A stretch of 64,000 nt of DNA from Chrysoporthe austroafricana (GCA_001051155.2 JYIP02000011.1:62001-126000), one strand, 5' to 3'; numbered from the stretch's first letter, positions 1-10,279 are shown. Numbers and translations: made by a program. Notes: generated by a model not told the origin, from the sequence alone.

Positions 1-607
1 GGTCTGGTCCACCTGCTACCTCGCTGAAGTCAACACCCATGCATATCCCCAGTGCAAGTGAGGCTGCTACGAAGGCGACTCCAAGTGTCGACCCTTCTTC
101 ATACGAAATTTGAGGTGGTAGGCGGACTGCGTTAAAATCGAAGGTGACAACAAATTCCTGATATGCTGCCTTCCGAAGATCCCGGTAGTCTGTGGAAATA
201 GCGATGACCTGTTGCGTTTTAAGTATTACTTTCTTTACCTTGATAATAGAGACGACGGCAGGGAGACTTACCCGATCTCCAACATTAAACCTCGACGATG
301 TACTGGAGATTTGGCAAACATCGCCAGACAGTTCCCTGCCAGAAATGTAGGGAAGCTCTGGTATGGCAAAGTTGAAGTCACTTGTCAGGGTGGTGATCAG
401 CACGGCTCTAGCACGCAATCGAGTTTCACTGCAGACTCACGGTGCCTTCCAATCTATGGGGTTGAGCCCGATGGTGTTTGTTTTTACGAGAAGCTCGGCG
501 TCTCCTTGGAGTTTTGGCACAGGATAATTTTCGACGAGCTTGTAGGGCTGTCTCGGACCGTGTAACAGTAGGATGCGTTGTGTCTCGGGGACTGCAGATG
601 GTGACAT
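1..607 (-). CDS. Zinc-binding-type medium-chain dehydrogenase/reductase, 5' part (cut by window edge)
   Basis: Likely an NAD(P)H-dependent oxidoreductase of the MDR superfamily (quinone/enoyl-reductase type), probably cytosolic. Exons read 441-607, 272-380 and <1-208, with introns 381-440 and 209-271; both have GTGAGT/GTAAGT donors and the frame is kept. The N-terminus shows the GroES-like fold signature: a LLVKTNTIGLNPIDWK segment around residues 39-54, then a PELPYISGRELSGDV segment. Exon 3 has a GSTLGVAFVAASLALGICM stretch typical of the run into the cofactor domain. The first ATG in frame is at 607; an upstream extension to 727 has no MDR similarity. The Rossmann domain and C-terminus lie outside the window. 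It is divergent from the FMN monooxygenase at 1468. Family clear; substrate unknown. It could be a trans-acting enoyl reductase of a polyketide pathway, but no synthase is in view. Confidence 0.8.
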
Positions 608-1467
608 TATGGCTGGCGGTGATGAGACGGCGGCATAAATCACACTTAAGCTGTTGGCGGAGTCTTTGGCAGCTTTTCTGGTTCTGGCTTTACTTGACAG
701 CTTGCGAAGTAACGCCCATCCGACCATGACTGGATGTTTATCTCACAGAGTGACCAAGTTGGGATCGCATGTATCGCTGCTTGGATGACGTGCCGCCTGT
801 ATTCTTGTAGCGTAAAGTCTGCCTCGCCTCGCGCTACGAATTTGACCCTGAAAATAAACGCCTGTGGATTGACCGCACGGCCCGGTTACAAATCATCAGA
901 ATCCAAGATAACGACATCTCACCGGCAGGCCACGCGACGATGTCGCAGATAGGAAGGAAAGCGACTCCCGATGCATAGCAGCGAGATATGGCGCAAGCAG
1001 CTCTGCATACTTCATCATCGCATTAAGGTTCCGAAGCCCCACGCCCTGTCTCAATTTTCCGGGCTAATGGACATCTGTTATACTCAGGCCGAAGTTGATG
1101 AGTATTCCCGAAACGCAGGGTATTTGGTGGAGAATATCTGGCAGCAATTCGTTGTCCCTTTTGGCTGCAGCATACGGGGCGTCATGGCACACCATCCACG
1201 CTGGTATGGCGCAATAGTCCGCCGTAGGAAGCACGCCTTTCGGACAACCGTACCGGTAGCTACCCTAGATGATCGCCAATGGAATGAGGAGCCATGTGAT
1301 TGGGGCCGGAATCATATTACCGTAGTCGGACATACTGAAATGCAGTGATGAGGCGCCCTGCACGATGCTCCTAAGACTTCTCTATTGAACTGATTCAGCA
1401 CAAGGTTACGATACGCGACCCTGGCAGACGTCCTACACCGCAGGGCAAGATCTTTGGTTCCGTCAAT
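608..1467. other. Intergenic stretch, no convincing gene
   Basis: Between the divergent reductase and monooxygenase genes. Short open frames occur on both strands (for example 971-1348 +), but none shows a recognisable motif or a clean splice structure. It should hold both promoters. A decayed gene cannot be excluded. Confidence 0.5.
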
Positions 1468-3381
1468 ATGGCTACCCAGAATGGCGAAGGCAAGCGAAAG
1501 CGTCTCATAGTGAACGCTTTCGTGGAGATGTGTACGTACCCAGTGATCTACAAGTCATCTGCAAGGTGAGACGACTGTTCTCACAAGTGCTTTAGGCAGC
1601 GGGCACCAGTCACCAGGCCTATGGAGACATCCTGACGACCAGTCTTGGAAATTCACCGATGTTGACCACTGGGTCGAGCTGGCCAAGCTCCTCGAGAAGG
1701 CCAACTTTCATGGCATATTCATTGCTGATGTTTTGGGAGGTTACGATGTGTACAAAGCATCCCTGGATCCGGCCGTCGTGACCGGCGCTCAATGTAAGTC
1801 TATATCAGAGCCTGTGCCTCTAGATATACCGGCCGCCGCCGGCTGCTGAATAACTGGACGCCCAGGGCCTGTCAACGAGCCGCTGTCCGTGGTATCTGCG
1901 ATGGCTGCCTCGACACGCAACATCGGCTTTGGCGTGACTGTCTCTACGACTTACGAACAGCCGTACCATCTCGCGCGGCGACTGAGTACGGTGGATCACC
2001 TGACAAAGGGCCGGTGAGTACGACGTGTGACCGCAGTGGCTGAGATCATGTAGGACTGAAACTTCTCTCGCCTAGGCTCGGATGGAATGTGAGCTTGATG
2101 TACTGGTGCTGATGCCTCGAGAATCGTCTGCTGATGGAAAGAAAGGTGGTCACGAGCTATCTGGACTCTGCTGCCCGCAACATGGGCCGCACGGAGCAGC
2201 CGCAGCATGACGACCGATACGCCCAAGCTGAGGAGTACATGAAGGTGATGTACAAGCTGTTCCAGTCATCCTGGCGGGACGACGCAGTGGTGCTTGACCG
2301 TGAGAGAGGCATCTACACCTCACCGGACCGGGTGCGGACGATTGACCACCACGGGAAGTTCTTTGACGTGCCGGGCCCTCACATCGTCCAGCCGAGCCCT
2401 CAGCGCACGCCCCTCCTCCTCCAGGCAGGGACCTCGAGGGCCGGCAAGATCTTTGCCGCGCAACATGCCGAGGTTAGTCACCCGGCAGGTGAATGCCACC
2501 CACTAGACATAGGTCTTTGCTAAGATAGGAACGGATCCAGGCCATCTTCACGTCCGCGCACAGCCCTCAAGTCTGCGCAAAGAGCATCGCTGAGGTTCGG
2601 AAAATGGCCCAGGAGGAGTATGGCAGGGACCCGAACAACATCAAAGTGCTGGCTCTCGTGACCCCGATCCTCGGGAGGACCGAAGAGGAAGCACAAGCCA
2701 AGCTTAAGGACTACAGGCAATACGCATCCACCGAGGGTGCCCTGGCTCTCTTTGCCGGCTGGACGGGGATCGACCTGAGCAAATATGGCGATGACGAGGA
2801 GCTGCGGCAGGTGGAAAGCAACGCTGTTCGGTGAGCTGAGGCACTGCAATCTTACACACCCCGGCAGCTCGCGGTGCTCGACCTGAGCTGACAGGCCTGC
2901 AGGTCGACGGTTGAGGGCTACGCCAAATTTGCGCCCGAAAACTCTAAGTGGACCAAGCATACAGTCGCGGAGCATGTTGCGCTGGGCGGGAACGGCCCAA
3001 TCATGGTTGGCACACCCTCCCAAGTGGCTGACGGCCTGCAGAAATGGATTGATGTGGCAGACGTTGACGGATTCAACTTTGTGAGTCGAGCAGTCCGGCC
3101 AGCCCGACCGGACTCGCATCACCATCCTGCGTAGACATGTTGCTGACAGCTGATAGGCCTATGCTCTCTTCCCTGGCTCGTTTAAGGACATCATAGACCT
3201 CCTGCTGCCGGAGCTTAAGGCCAGGGGCATGTTCTGGGACGGATATGCCGTGGACGGCGGGACATATCGGGAGAACTTCTACGGTGTACAGGGTCAGAAG
3301 GTGCCTCTGGACGAGCATGTGGCGTCGAAGTATCACTGGAAGGCTGGAGTCCCTGCTGCAGAAGCTGTGATTCCGGAGTGA
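1468..3381 (+). CDS. FMN-dependent monooxygenase, NtaA/SnaA/DszA (luciferase-like) family
   Basis: Probable flavin-dependent monooxygenase using FMNH2 from a partner reductase to oxidise a small organic (N- or S-containing) substrate. Eight exons: 1468-1531, 1596-1793, 1866-2013, 2076-2088, 2146-2472, 2541-2830, 2903-3080, 3157-3381. Together they give 480 aa, the usual length for the family. Family signatures: GHQSPGLWRHP near the N-terminus, FIADVLGGYDVY, PVNEPLSVVSAMAAST, TVDHLTKGR followed by LGWNVVTSYLDSAARNMG, and LLLQAGTSRAGKIFAAQHAE. All boundaries have GT-AG and phases agree. Exon 4 is only 13 nt, and it completes the conserved GRLGWN block. The start is the first ATG that keeps the N-terminal motif. 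The divergent neighbour is an MDR reductase, so the two might act in one catabolic route; that is inference. Confidence 0.88.
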
Positions 3382-4568
3382 GCGAAACCGTATTCTATCT
3401 GACAGCTTACTCTCGAAAAGACAAAGCCGTGTCTCCTGGTCGTCTCGTGGTGTGCTTACAGGGGTGAGGGTTCATGACCCGGGACTGAATAATCCCCTCC
3501 CCACAGCTGCCCAGTCAACTACCGCGAGTGCCGGCCTTATGCGCTATAGACCATGATGATTGCTGCTGACCGTATTGGGCTCTGTCGACTCAGGCCTCGA
3601 AAGGCCTAGCCTCCTTCCGAGGATGCGCCGGGTGGCCGACGCCACCTAGGTTACCTAAGTTGATAGGGCTGTGGGACAGAGCCCGATGATGAGAAAAAGG
3701 TGCACCATGCAGACCGTATTCGAGAACGATATCAACTGAATCCTGCAGCTATTTATTGGCAAACTATGAAAGTGACAATTGCGGTCCGCGGAGTCCAGCT
3801 TGCAAAAGGCATCAGGCTTTTGAACGATTCAACGTCAGAGTACAGATATGGGTTTGGACCGGTCATTCACTTCCCTGTCCTTTGTACGTAGCCCCATTAG
3901 GCTTGTGCAACAAAAGGCCAAAAGGCTGTGATGAGACTAGGACCTGAACCCAGGAGGATTGCTCCAGGATAAGGCTGAATAGGATCGCGAGGCTACAAAA
4001 GGTAGGAGGAAGAGGAACCGGGCTTGGGGTGGACAGAAAGGGAAAGGGGAGAACGTGGACGGAGACATAGGAAACGAGGAAGGGAAAAACAGGAACGGGA
4101 GGCGGGGAAACAGCAACAACCAAGTAACGGAGAAATCGGATAGATATGATAGAATCCTAGCAACTAGACGTGGAAAGTATGCTGCTCGTTGTGCCCTGCG
4201 TGCGGCCTCGCGCTAGTATTCTGGCCCCTAAGTGGCCGCCTTCTTAGTGGCCCCCGTTTCATAATGGGTTGCCCTGATGAGCCACTCCAGTTCTAGAGAT
4301 TCCATTGCCAACATTCTCTACCCGTAGTATTGGTCATGAGAGGTCATGCGACTTACTTTTCGTCTGGACTCGAGGGCATATGCAGTCTGGCAAACTACGC
4401 CCAAGTAATAAGCGACAAACCAATAGCACAGCCAGGCCAATCATGCGGCCCAACCTGAAAGCTATTAAAGTTTGCGATTTCTGATTTCCGCGATACCCTT
4501 TTCCTAATTCATGTCCTTTTTTTTCCTTTTTCCAGATTTATCAACGCTCTATGTACCTCGGAAATGTT
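3382..4568. other. Intergenic stretch with one tRNA-Leu-derived fragment
   Basis: No convincing coding region. At 3931-3970 there is a sequence matching the antisense 3' part (T-arm and variable arm) of the tRNA-Leu at 15914-16012. A purine-rich tract (GGAAA/GGAGG) runs at about 4000-4110. Confidence 0.5.
3931..3970 (-). repeat. tRNA-Leu-derived dispersed fragment (relic)
   Basis: The plus strand reads gatgagactaggacctgaa followed by cccaggaggattgctcc. This is nearly identical to the antisense acceptor 3' strand, T-arm and variable arm of the intact tRNA-Leu at 15914-16012, with a G-to-A change in the T-stem. Similarity stops before the anticodon arm. It is too short to fold as a tRNA. Confidence 0.7.
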
Positions 4569-4600
4569 CAACCAAATTTGTGACACGAAGCAGGCGGAAG

Positions 4601-4700
4601 ACTAGAACGAGGCGGAGAGAAACTAGAACGAGGCGGAGAGAAACTAGAACGAGGCGGAGAGAAACTAGAACGAGGCGGAGAGAAACTAGAACGAGGCGGA
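4601..4700. repeat. 21-bp minisatellite, about 4.8 copies
   Basis: The unit actagaacgaggcggagaga+a repeats at 4601, 4622, 4643, 4664 and 4685 with almost no divergence. Because 21 is a multiple of three it opens long artificial frames on both strands (TRTRRRE on plus, PPRSSFS on minus). It sits where the C-terminal half of the HET relic should continue, so it probably expanded within or replaced decayed coding sequence. Confidence 0.95.
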
Positions 4701-6080
4701 TCGCTTTTATTCTCGACGTATCTGACCTGTCGAGAGGCTGCGAGATCCTCAGTCTGGCTCTCATTGTCATACCTATCCTTGACCTTCTTGGAAGACCCAT
4801 TCACGTTGGACAAGGGGCGAGAAGGCGATTTCCTTTCGAATATCACACGATGTGTTCTTTTGTAGGAGGATGGCTTCGTTGAATTTGTCCTCTGTTGCGT
4901 CTTCCGATAGCATCCGCACAAGTGGCAGCAGAATGCTCTGCTATTGGGGGAAAAGACTACCATCCGAGTGTTCGGCGTCTACGGCGGCAATGTTGCTACA
5001 CTTGAGATGTTAGTCTCTCCACTATCTTTGTGTCTGAGATAATTGCTGAAGCTATGATAATGACAGTATATTGCATGAGCCACTGCACAGGTTCCGCTTG
5101 GGTTGACATGAAGTCACGTAGACATGTCGAACAACAAATAACTCACGAAAGTCCGCCGGCGTAGATATCACCAACTTTCGGTGCTTCATTTTCCCAATCC
5201 ATGTGATCCCCGGTACCATCAGTGCCAATTCTGTGCTGTATGATGTAGAGTGTGTCGATCCACATATATTCAACATTACAGTATCTTACTATCTGGATAG
5301 AATCTCGAAAGGTTCGTGGTAAGGTCGACACGTGGATACCCAAGCTGAGCTCAGCCATCGAGATCGTCCCATTGCCCTCGAGTCCATCTTGCATCGTGAG
5401 TTTGGGTGGTTCAACAGCCCCCACCTGTGACTGAGATTCACATAGGAATAGGAGCTTGTCAAGCCTACCAAGATAAGGCACATCATCTCCGGCTTATTGC
5501 GGTCCAAGTGAAGAAGGCGAGTTAATTCTGTTCACAGCCCACCTGGATGCCGATATTTGTGACATTCCGCGTGGATTCCAGCACACAAGCATCTTTTAAC
5601 CCAGTGGCGTATTGTTGGAAGAGTATCACTTGCCTTCGGCGCAGGGACTGTGTAGTTCTGGGCCATGGACACTTGAATATGTTAGTTGACTTCGCTTTGC
5701 GTGGCTGGGTACGGAACAGAAATCTTACAGTATGGCGACCGGTATTTGATGCCTATAGAGAGTTGACAGTACTATGGATCATAGTAGTCCTTCAAGAACG
5801 AAATCTCTACCTGGTAACATGGATAATCGGTGAAGACAAAAGGCGAATTCTCGAGAGCTCCACGTAGAACTCGATCTCGCGTTGACGTCCGACGGAGCAA
5901 GACACAGATCCAGCAGCCCATCTCTGCTGACCGAATGAGGCTTTTAGTGGACGAGTGGTGGTTATACACCTTCAGTTCGCGCCCTGACTGGCTCTCGATC
6001 GATCCCGCCGGCGTCCATTGCGACAAGTGCCCAGTTATAAGCCGACATATTAGACACAAATTTTCCTGAGCTGTCAACAT
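4701..6080 (-). pseudogene. HET-domain (heterokaryon incompatibility) protein, broken
   Basis: HET proteins trigger cell death on non-self fusion. On the minus strand the family's blocks appear in order. From 6080 there is an N-terminal Cys region (LCLICR, then GCWICVLLRR). Next, in another frame, comes IRHWVKRCLCAGIHAECHKY (about 5600-5550) and a block ending LSHRWG, the counterpart of the usual LSYCWG. Then, after a frame change inside a run of five G, come LPRTFRDSIQIVRYCNVEYM and WIDTLYIIQ with DIYAGG. Beyond a GTGAGT donor at about 5150 there are NIAAVDAEHSDGSLF and REWVFQE (about 4990-4790). Several in-frame stops and at least two frameshifts separate the blocks, and the usual IDSLCIIQ cysteine is replaced by tyrosine. 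Past 4790 the frame dissolves into the minisatellite. I regard it as non-functional. Confidence 0.8.
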
Positions 6081-6741
6081 GCCGTCCCGCCCTAATCCCC
6101 CGCTGGATACGGACTCCCCGGAGGAGCTAGCTCAACACATCTCCCAGAACGCTGCTGACTGGTTCCTGTACTTCCGCAATCTGAATCACTACGCTGTGAT
6201 CTTGGAAGAACAGGAGAGTGCCTATCATGACGAGATCAAGTCTCTTCACGCTGCTGTCTCTGAACGCGACGGGATCCTCCGTTACCGACAGGAACAGCTG
6301 AAGGTAGCCGAGGACAAGCTCGTGGCTGCAAAGGTTAAGGAAAAGGAGGCCCGTAACCTCACCCAACCTACGGTACCTGCTGCGCCGGCCCTCTATTCAT
6401 CGACTCCTGCTGAGCCTACACTAGATTATGCTCTGGCGACAGTTCCGTCTCCTGATGCCCGATCTTCCGCCTCTGCCCAGCTTTTTGACCGACTCCCCGA
6501 CCCCGACAAATTCGATGGAGACCGCGAAGTCCTCCGCCGGTTTACGCAACAGATATACAGGATGACCGCTAATGCCGACCGTTTCCCGACCGCTTCAGCC
6601 CGCCTCACATATGTCGCTGATCGCCTGACCAGGAAGGCCTATAAGCTGATTCTTCCGCGGATGGTTTATGGAGTCCCTCAGTTCGTCGACTATCCCGCTA
6701 TGCTCGAATACCTGGAAGATGCTTTCGGTGTAGCAAGTTGA
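6079..6741 (+). mobile_element. Ty3/Gypsy-type retrotransposon gag fragment
   Basis: An open frame of 220 codons resembles the gag N-terminal part of fungal Ty3/Gypsy elements. It begins MPSRPNPPLDTDSPEELAQH, has a central coiled-coil-like segment (residues about 50-95), a Pro/Ala/Ser linker, then a capsid-like region with FDRLPDPDKFDGDREVLRRF and a YRMTANADRF... RLTYVADRLT stretch. No zinc knuckle, protease, reverse transcriptase or LTR follows. The frame ends at 6741 where sequence from an unrelated SAT4-type gene begins. Its ATG (6079-6081) overlaps the first codon of the opposite HET relic, so both flanks are abrupt. It is a truncated, inactive piece. Confidence 0.8.
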
Positions 6742-7457
6742 GTAGTTGGCTAATGATCCTAGCCTTGCGATCAACCTACTCAAATACCGTGTTGCCGTCT
6801 CGGCCTGGTATGATGCCACAATAGGCCTATCCAAGCTCGCCATTTGCATCTTTTACTCCGGCCTATTCCCTCAGCGCAGCGTCTTCATTATCATCTACAT
6901 TGCTGCCGGGATCTTGGTTTCAACGTCTGTTGTCTACCTCGCGGTAGATTTGGCTACATATCAGCCCTTCTCAGTACAGTGGGACCTAAATCAAGACCAG
7001 GTGAAGGATCGTTGCATTGAAAAAGAGCTATTCTATACTTGGAGCACATTTTCCAACTTCGTGACGGATGTCATATTGCTGGTCCTGCCCAAACCCATTG
7101 TATGGAACCTGCAAACTTCGATAAAGATGAAGATGGCATTCACAGCAATCCTTTTGGTTGGCAGCATGTGAGTCAGTTTTCTAATTGTTATTGCCTGTTG
7201 AAGTATAGATAGAAGCTTACCGGATAATTGCGAAGCGGCCTAGTTACGTCGGTTTCCAATTTGTGTCGTTCTCAGACAACGGCATTGCTCTTGTATCGTT
7301 TTCCGACAGCAGAGTCGTGCTTGTAATCTGGACGGTCGCAGAGCCCGGCATCTATTTGATCGCATGCTGCCTTAATACTACCTACCACCCACTATTCAAG
7401 GAATTGGGGGAAAAGGTGAAAACGCTTAAAGATGCTACTAAGGAGAGCTGTAACTAG
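6742..7457 (+). pseudogene. SAT4/PTH11-type integral membrane protein, 5'-truncated
   Basis: The remaining sequence matches the last part of the fungal rhodopsin-like (SAT4) domain. It contains IGLSKLAICIFYSGLFPQR, two or three hydrophobic helices (FIIIYIAAGILVSTSVVYLA; FVTDVILLVLPKPIVW), and IWTVAEPGIYLIACCLNTTY, the counterpart of the family's WSxVEP...CLP block. Exons 6742-7167 and 7244-7457 are joined by a GTGAGT intron. There is no ATG upstream: similarity begins right at the end of the gag fragment, so the first transmembrane helices are lost. The segment between helices 6 and 7 is also shortened. It is probably a relic, though a chimeric transcript starting in gag cannot be ruled out. 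Confidence 0.75.
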
Positions 7458-7860
7458 ATTGCCCATCTAATCCCATGGGATTTGGTTACCTGGTATTATT
7501 ATCAGCATAGACGGGTGGGAAGGGCGCTCAGTACAGGGAATGGATCTCTTCTCGGTCAGTTCTTCGTCCTACAGTAGACGTATCCCATATGGAATAAATG
7601 GAGATATGGAATATTATTCCGTGGGATGGGTTAATTTCTTGTACGTTTTAGTACTTATCATGTAGAATATGCTTTTGGGCATTTATCCCATGGAGGGGTT
7701 CACAAATTCCCCTTTTTGAGCTTTTTCCGTACTGTTCCGGACGTATGTCACGCATATCCAGGTTATTTCTGCACTAGACTTTGTTCTTAACTCCCCCCCG
7801 GGTCCATCTCCTGGGTGTTGTGTCCCACACGCATCAACCCTTTGAAGAAGATATGTTTCG
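7458..7860. other. Intergenic stretch, AT-rich
   Basis: No gene is seen. Short palindromic words (atcccatgggat near 7471, tcccatatgga near 7587) recur, but I could not find clear terminal inverted repeats of a transposon. Confidence 0.4.
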
Positions 7861-8442
7861 CTACTCTTCTCCTTTCTCGCCCTTCTCCCTTTCCTCCAGC
7901 TTTGCTATAGCCTCCTTGAACATCGCAACGACCCGCTCGTAGAAGACCTTTGCCCGCGGCATTTGCCCATCCTTCTCCGCATTGAAAACAGCAACCTCCA
8001 GCGGCGTGAAGAAGATGTTCTTGACATCCCGCAGCCGCGGATCGGCGCCGTGCTCTAGCAGCAGCTCGATCACGTCTAGGTTGCTATAGAAGGTCGCGCC
8101 GTGGGCCATATGGGATACGTGGAGACAGGCATCGAGCGGGCGCCCCTCGCGGTGGCAGGGTGGGTCGCTGTCGTCGAGCCCGTTGACGTCGGCGCCGGCC
8201 GCGATGGCTGCACGGATCCTGGCTAGCTTTACTTCCACGGGATGCTTGCTGAGTGGCTCGGAGTGCAGGGGCCCCCGATCTTTGAGTTTTGGTTTCTTCT
8301 CAGCTTGCGTTGTCGGTTGCTGCGCCAGCCCGGTTTGGTAAGAGGGGCCTGCTGGTGGGGGTGTGGCTTGATGATTTTCTGTGGAGCCGTCCATTGCACC
8401 CTGCGGGAGATCGTTGGGCTTGCGGATGGACTCGTTTAACAT
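7861..8442 (-). CDS. Small ankyrin-repeat protein
   Basis: An intronless frame of 193 codons from the first ATG (8442). Residues about 1-75 are Pro/Gln/Thr-rich and look disordered. An ankyrin-like part follows: KLARIRAAIAAGADVNGLDD, then NLDVIELLLEHGADPRLRD, then TPLEVAVFNAEKDGQ. The tail is a charged helix (ERVVAMFKEAIAKLEEREKG). Ankyrin repeats mediate protein contacts; no partner or catalytic domain is visible. It is near a second, unrelated ankyrin gene (9434-10279). It could be a fragment of a larger ankyrin gene. Confidence 0.65.
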   Translation of the reverse strand: MLNESIRKPNDLPQGAMDGSTENHQATPPPAGPSYQTGLAQQPTTQAEKKPKLKDRGPLHSEPLSKHPVEVKLARIRAAIAAGADVNGLDDSDPPCHREGRPLDACLHVSHMAHGATFYSNLDVIELLLEHGADPRLRDVKNIFFTPLEVAVFNAEKDGQMPRAKVFYERVVAMFKEAIAKLEEREKGEKGEE

Positions 8443-8651
8443 GACAAGTGCTTGCTTGGGCAGAGTGCTGTGACCAGGACTGTTGTGCAAAGAATGTTTG
8501 AGCGGTCAAGCACTGATGGGTGAGCAAGGTTGTTAGTTGAATCAATCTTAATGTCACGGGGTTGGCGAGCAACCCAGGCAGCAGTGCTGGTCAAGGTTAG
8601 GGTTTAGGGAGGCTGTCCAGTGGCCAGAGCTGCCCTCCAACGCACTCTTAC

Positions 8652-9160
8652 CTAGGTAGTCAATTCTTCCACTTTACCTGGGTCAAGATTATATTCGTCG
8701 TCTATTTCAGGCGTATATCGCAGGGCGTAAGCGCGGTCGCGATGGTGGCCGATAATGCAGTTTGCATAGCGGTTGTGGAAAACACCATCCAGAATAACAC
8801 ACTTCCTAAATCCCCCTCTCCCCTCCATGCAGTGATCACAGGCGGCTGCCACTATCTCTCTACGCGTGAAGCACAACAAGGCGTCAAGTGTATTGTCGTT
8901 ATAGCCATGCAGACCCGGAAGGTGGGCTGGAGTTGGTATGGTATTACCGAGGCGAGCCGTTTCGGATTTTGTCGCTACAACCGACGCTGTATCTCGGTTT
9001 GCGCATAATGTCCAGCTTCGTCTGGACCCATATGAAGGTGCAGCCTTACCGGCAGCAGCTCGTGCTCCCATGCTGTTCTGCGGAAGGGCAGGATGATATG
9101 GACGTCGGGAAGCCGCTGATCCATGACCTGGGGAGGTAGGGCGGGCTGACAACGATCCAT
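8652..9160 (-). CDS. Hypothetical protein with a CxxC...C...C motif (frame break unresolved)
   Basis: The first ATG (9160) opens a frame with LPDVHIILPFRRTAWEHELL and LHLHMGPDEAGHYAQ, which stops at about 8975. A second frame carries on with GNTIPTPAHLPGLHGY, then LDALLCFTRREIV and the Cys-rich part ACDHCMEGRGGFRKCV...ANC, ending at 8652. The pieces look like one protein of about 165-170 aa. The Cys spacing recalls fungal DUF3716-type proteins, but I am not certain. A GTAAGG donor lies at about 9045, yet no acceptor I tested gives a clean frame. Either a cryptic intron or a 1-2 nt frameshift joins them. A TATA-like tatata lies about 40 nt upstream of the ATG. Confidence 0.5.
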
Positions 9161-9433
9161 AGTGATATGAGGAAGAAAAGATGGATAGGAGGGCTGGGCG
9201 CCTTTATATATGCGTGGTATCCGGCTTGGTAATTGGCTCTATCATATCTCCACTATCGGCATGCCGTAGTAACTCGACGCCCTGAAGAGCTGTAAGTATT
9301 CTTCGGGCAGTGAAGGGGTGCAAGAGAGCTTCGGAGGCTGTTTAAACCCTAGCCAGCATGCTGGATCTCTAGCAAAACGACTAATACACATTCACTCCCG
9401 CCTCTATCATTGGTCGAAGGCAGGCTATCTATC

Positions 9434-10279
9434 TTATATCGCAATGTTCTTCTGTTTTATCATTTCAATTATGTCCTTGTCTCCTCCTTCCTCGGCCGCC
9501 CACAGACAGGAGCGTCCTTTATTATCCTTGTAACCCGGGTTTGCTCCTATCTCGAGAAGATAGGATACTATCCCTTTTTGTTTCTTATAGGCTGCCCGAT
9601 ATAATGCTGTACCCCATTTGCCACGGTCCTCGTCAAGCGAGTTCCACCGCCTGGCTGCTTCTAGATCAGCTCCATGCTGCACCAATAGCCGTAATACTTC
9701 TATTATTCCCAGCTCGGCGGCGGCAATATGTGTCGTTATATCGTAAAGTTTCCACCCGTGCTTTAGCAGGAGATTAAGGATCTGTATAGCAGCAGAGGGG
9801 TTTTCCCCAAGAAAAGCGCATGTACCCAATTCCCAACCTTCACACGGCCTTCCCCATGCCATATTAGGATCCGCACCGGCCTGTAAAAGGAATGAAACCA
9901 TAGATACATTGCCTTTATATACCGCGTTCGTTAAAGCATCGCCTACCGCTTCACAATGGAATGCGTTTAAATCGAAGCCGTGGGCAAGGAGAACATTCCA
10001 TACTGCTTCCGAATTTGCATCCATAGCATTATAAATAATGTCGGCGTTTGCTGTATCGTTTGGGTTGTTGAATCCGGCGCTGAAGCACCATTCCAGTATA
10101 TCAGCCTGCGCGTTGAATGATGCATGTTCGGCTATGTTAAGGAGAATAGCCTTCTGGGGCGAATCCTCTGTGGGAAGTGATAGGTAGTATGCTTTAACAG
10201 CCTCCAAATTGCCCGCTATGACGGCTGTCCTGAGCGACGATGGAAGGTCTTTTGCTTGTTGCCGTAGTGAGTCAGACAT
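9434..10279 (-). CDS. Ankyrin-repeat protein, 281 aa
   Basis: A single uninterrupted frame with a true ATG. Ankyrin-type helices repeat along the length: LRTAVIAGNLEAVKAYYLSL, DALTNAVYKGNVSMVSFLLQ with AGADPN, HIAAAELGIIEVLRLLVQHG with ADLEAAR, TALYRAAYKKQKGIVSYLLE with IGANPGY, and CLWAAEEGGDKDIIEMI. That gives about six repeats and no other domain, signal peptide or membrane segment. It is likely an intracellular scaffold. Its DNA is more AT-rich than housekeeping genes such as COX10. Confidence 0.8.
   Translation of the reverse strand: MSDSLRQQAKDLPSSLRTAVIAGNLEAVKAYYLSLPTEDSPQKAILLNIAEHASFNAQADILEWCFSAGFNNPNDTANADIIYNAMDANSEAVWNVLLAHGFDLNAFHCEAVGDALTNAVYKGNVSMVSFLLQAGADPNMAWGRPCEGWELGTCAFLGENPSAAIQILNLLLKHGWKLYDITTHIAAAELGIIEVLRLLVQHGADLEAARRWNSLDEDRGKWGTALYRAAYKKQKGIVSYLLEIGANPGYKDNKGRSCLWAAEEGGDKDIIEMIKQKNIAI

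Noticed and set aside
4511..4963. Frames with TRTRRRE and PPRSSFS repeats
   Set aside because: Both are translations of the 21-bp minisatellite in different frames, not a repeat protein.
8600..8622. Telomere-like words (ttagggtttaggg)
   Set aside because: Only about two units with no extended array, and genes lie on both sides.
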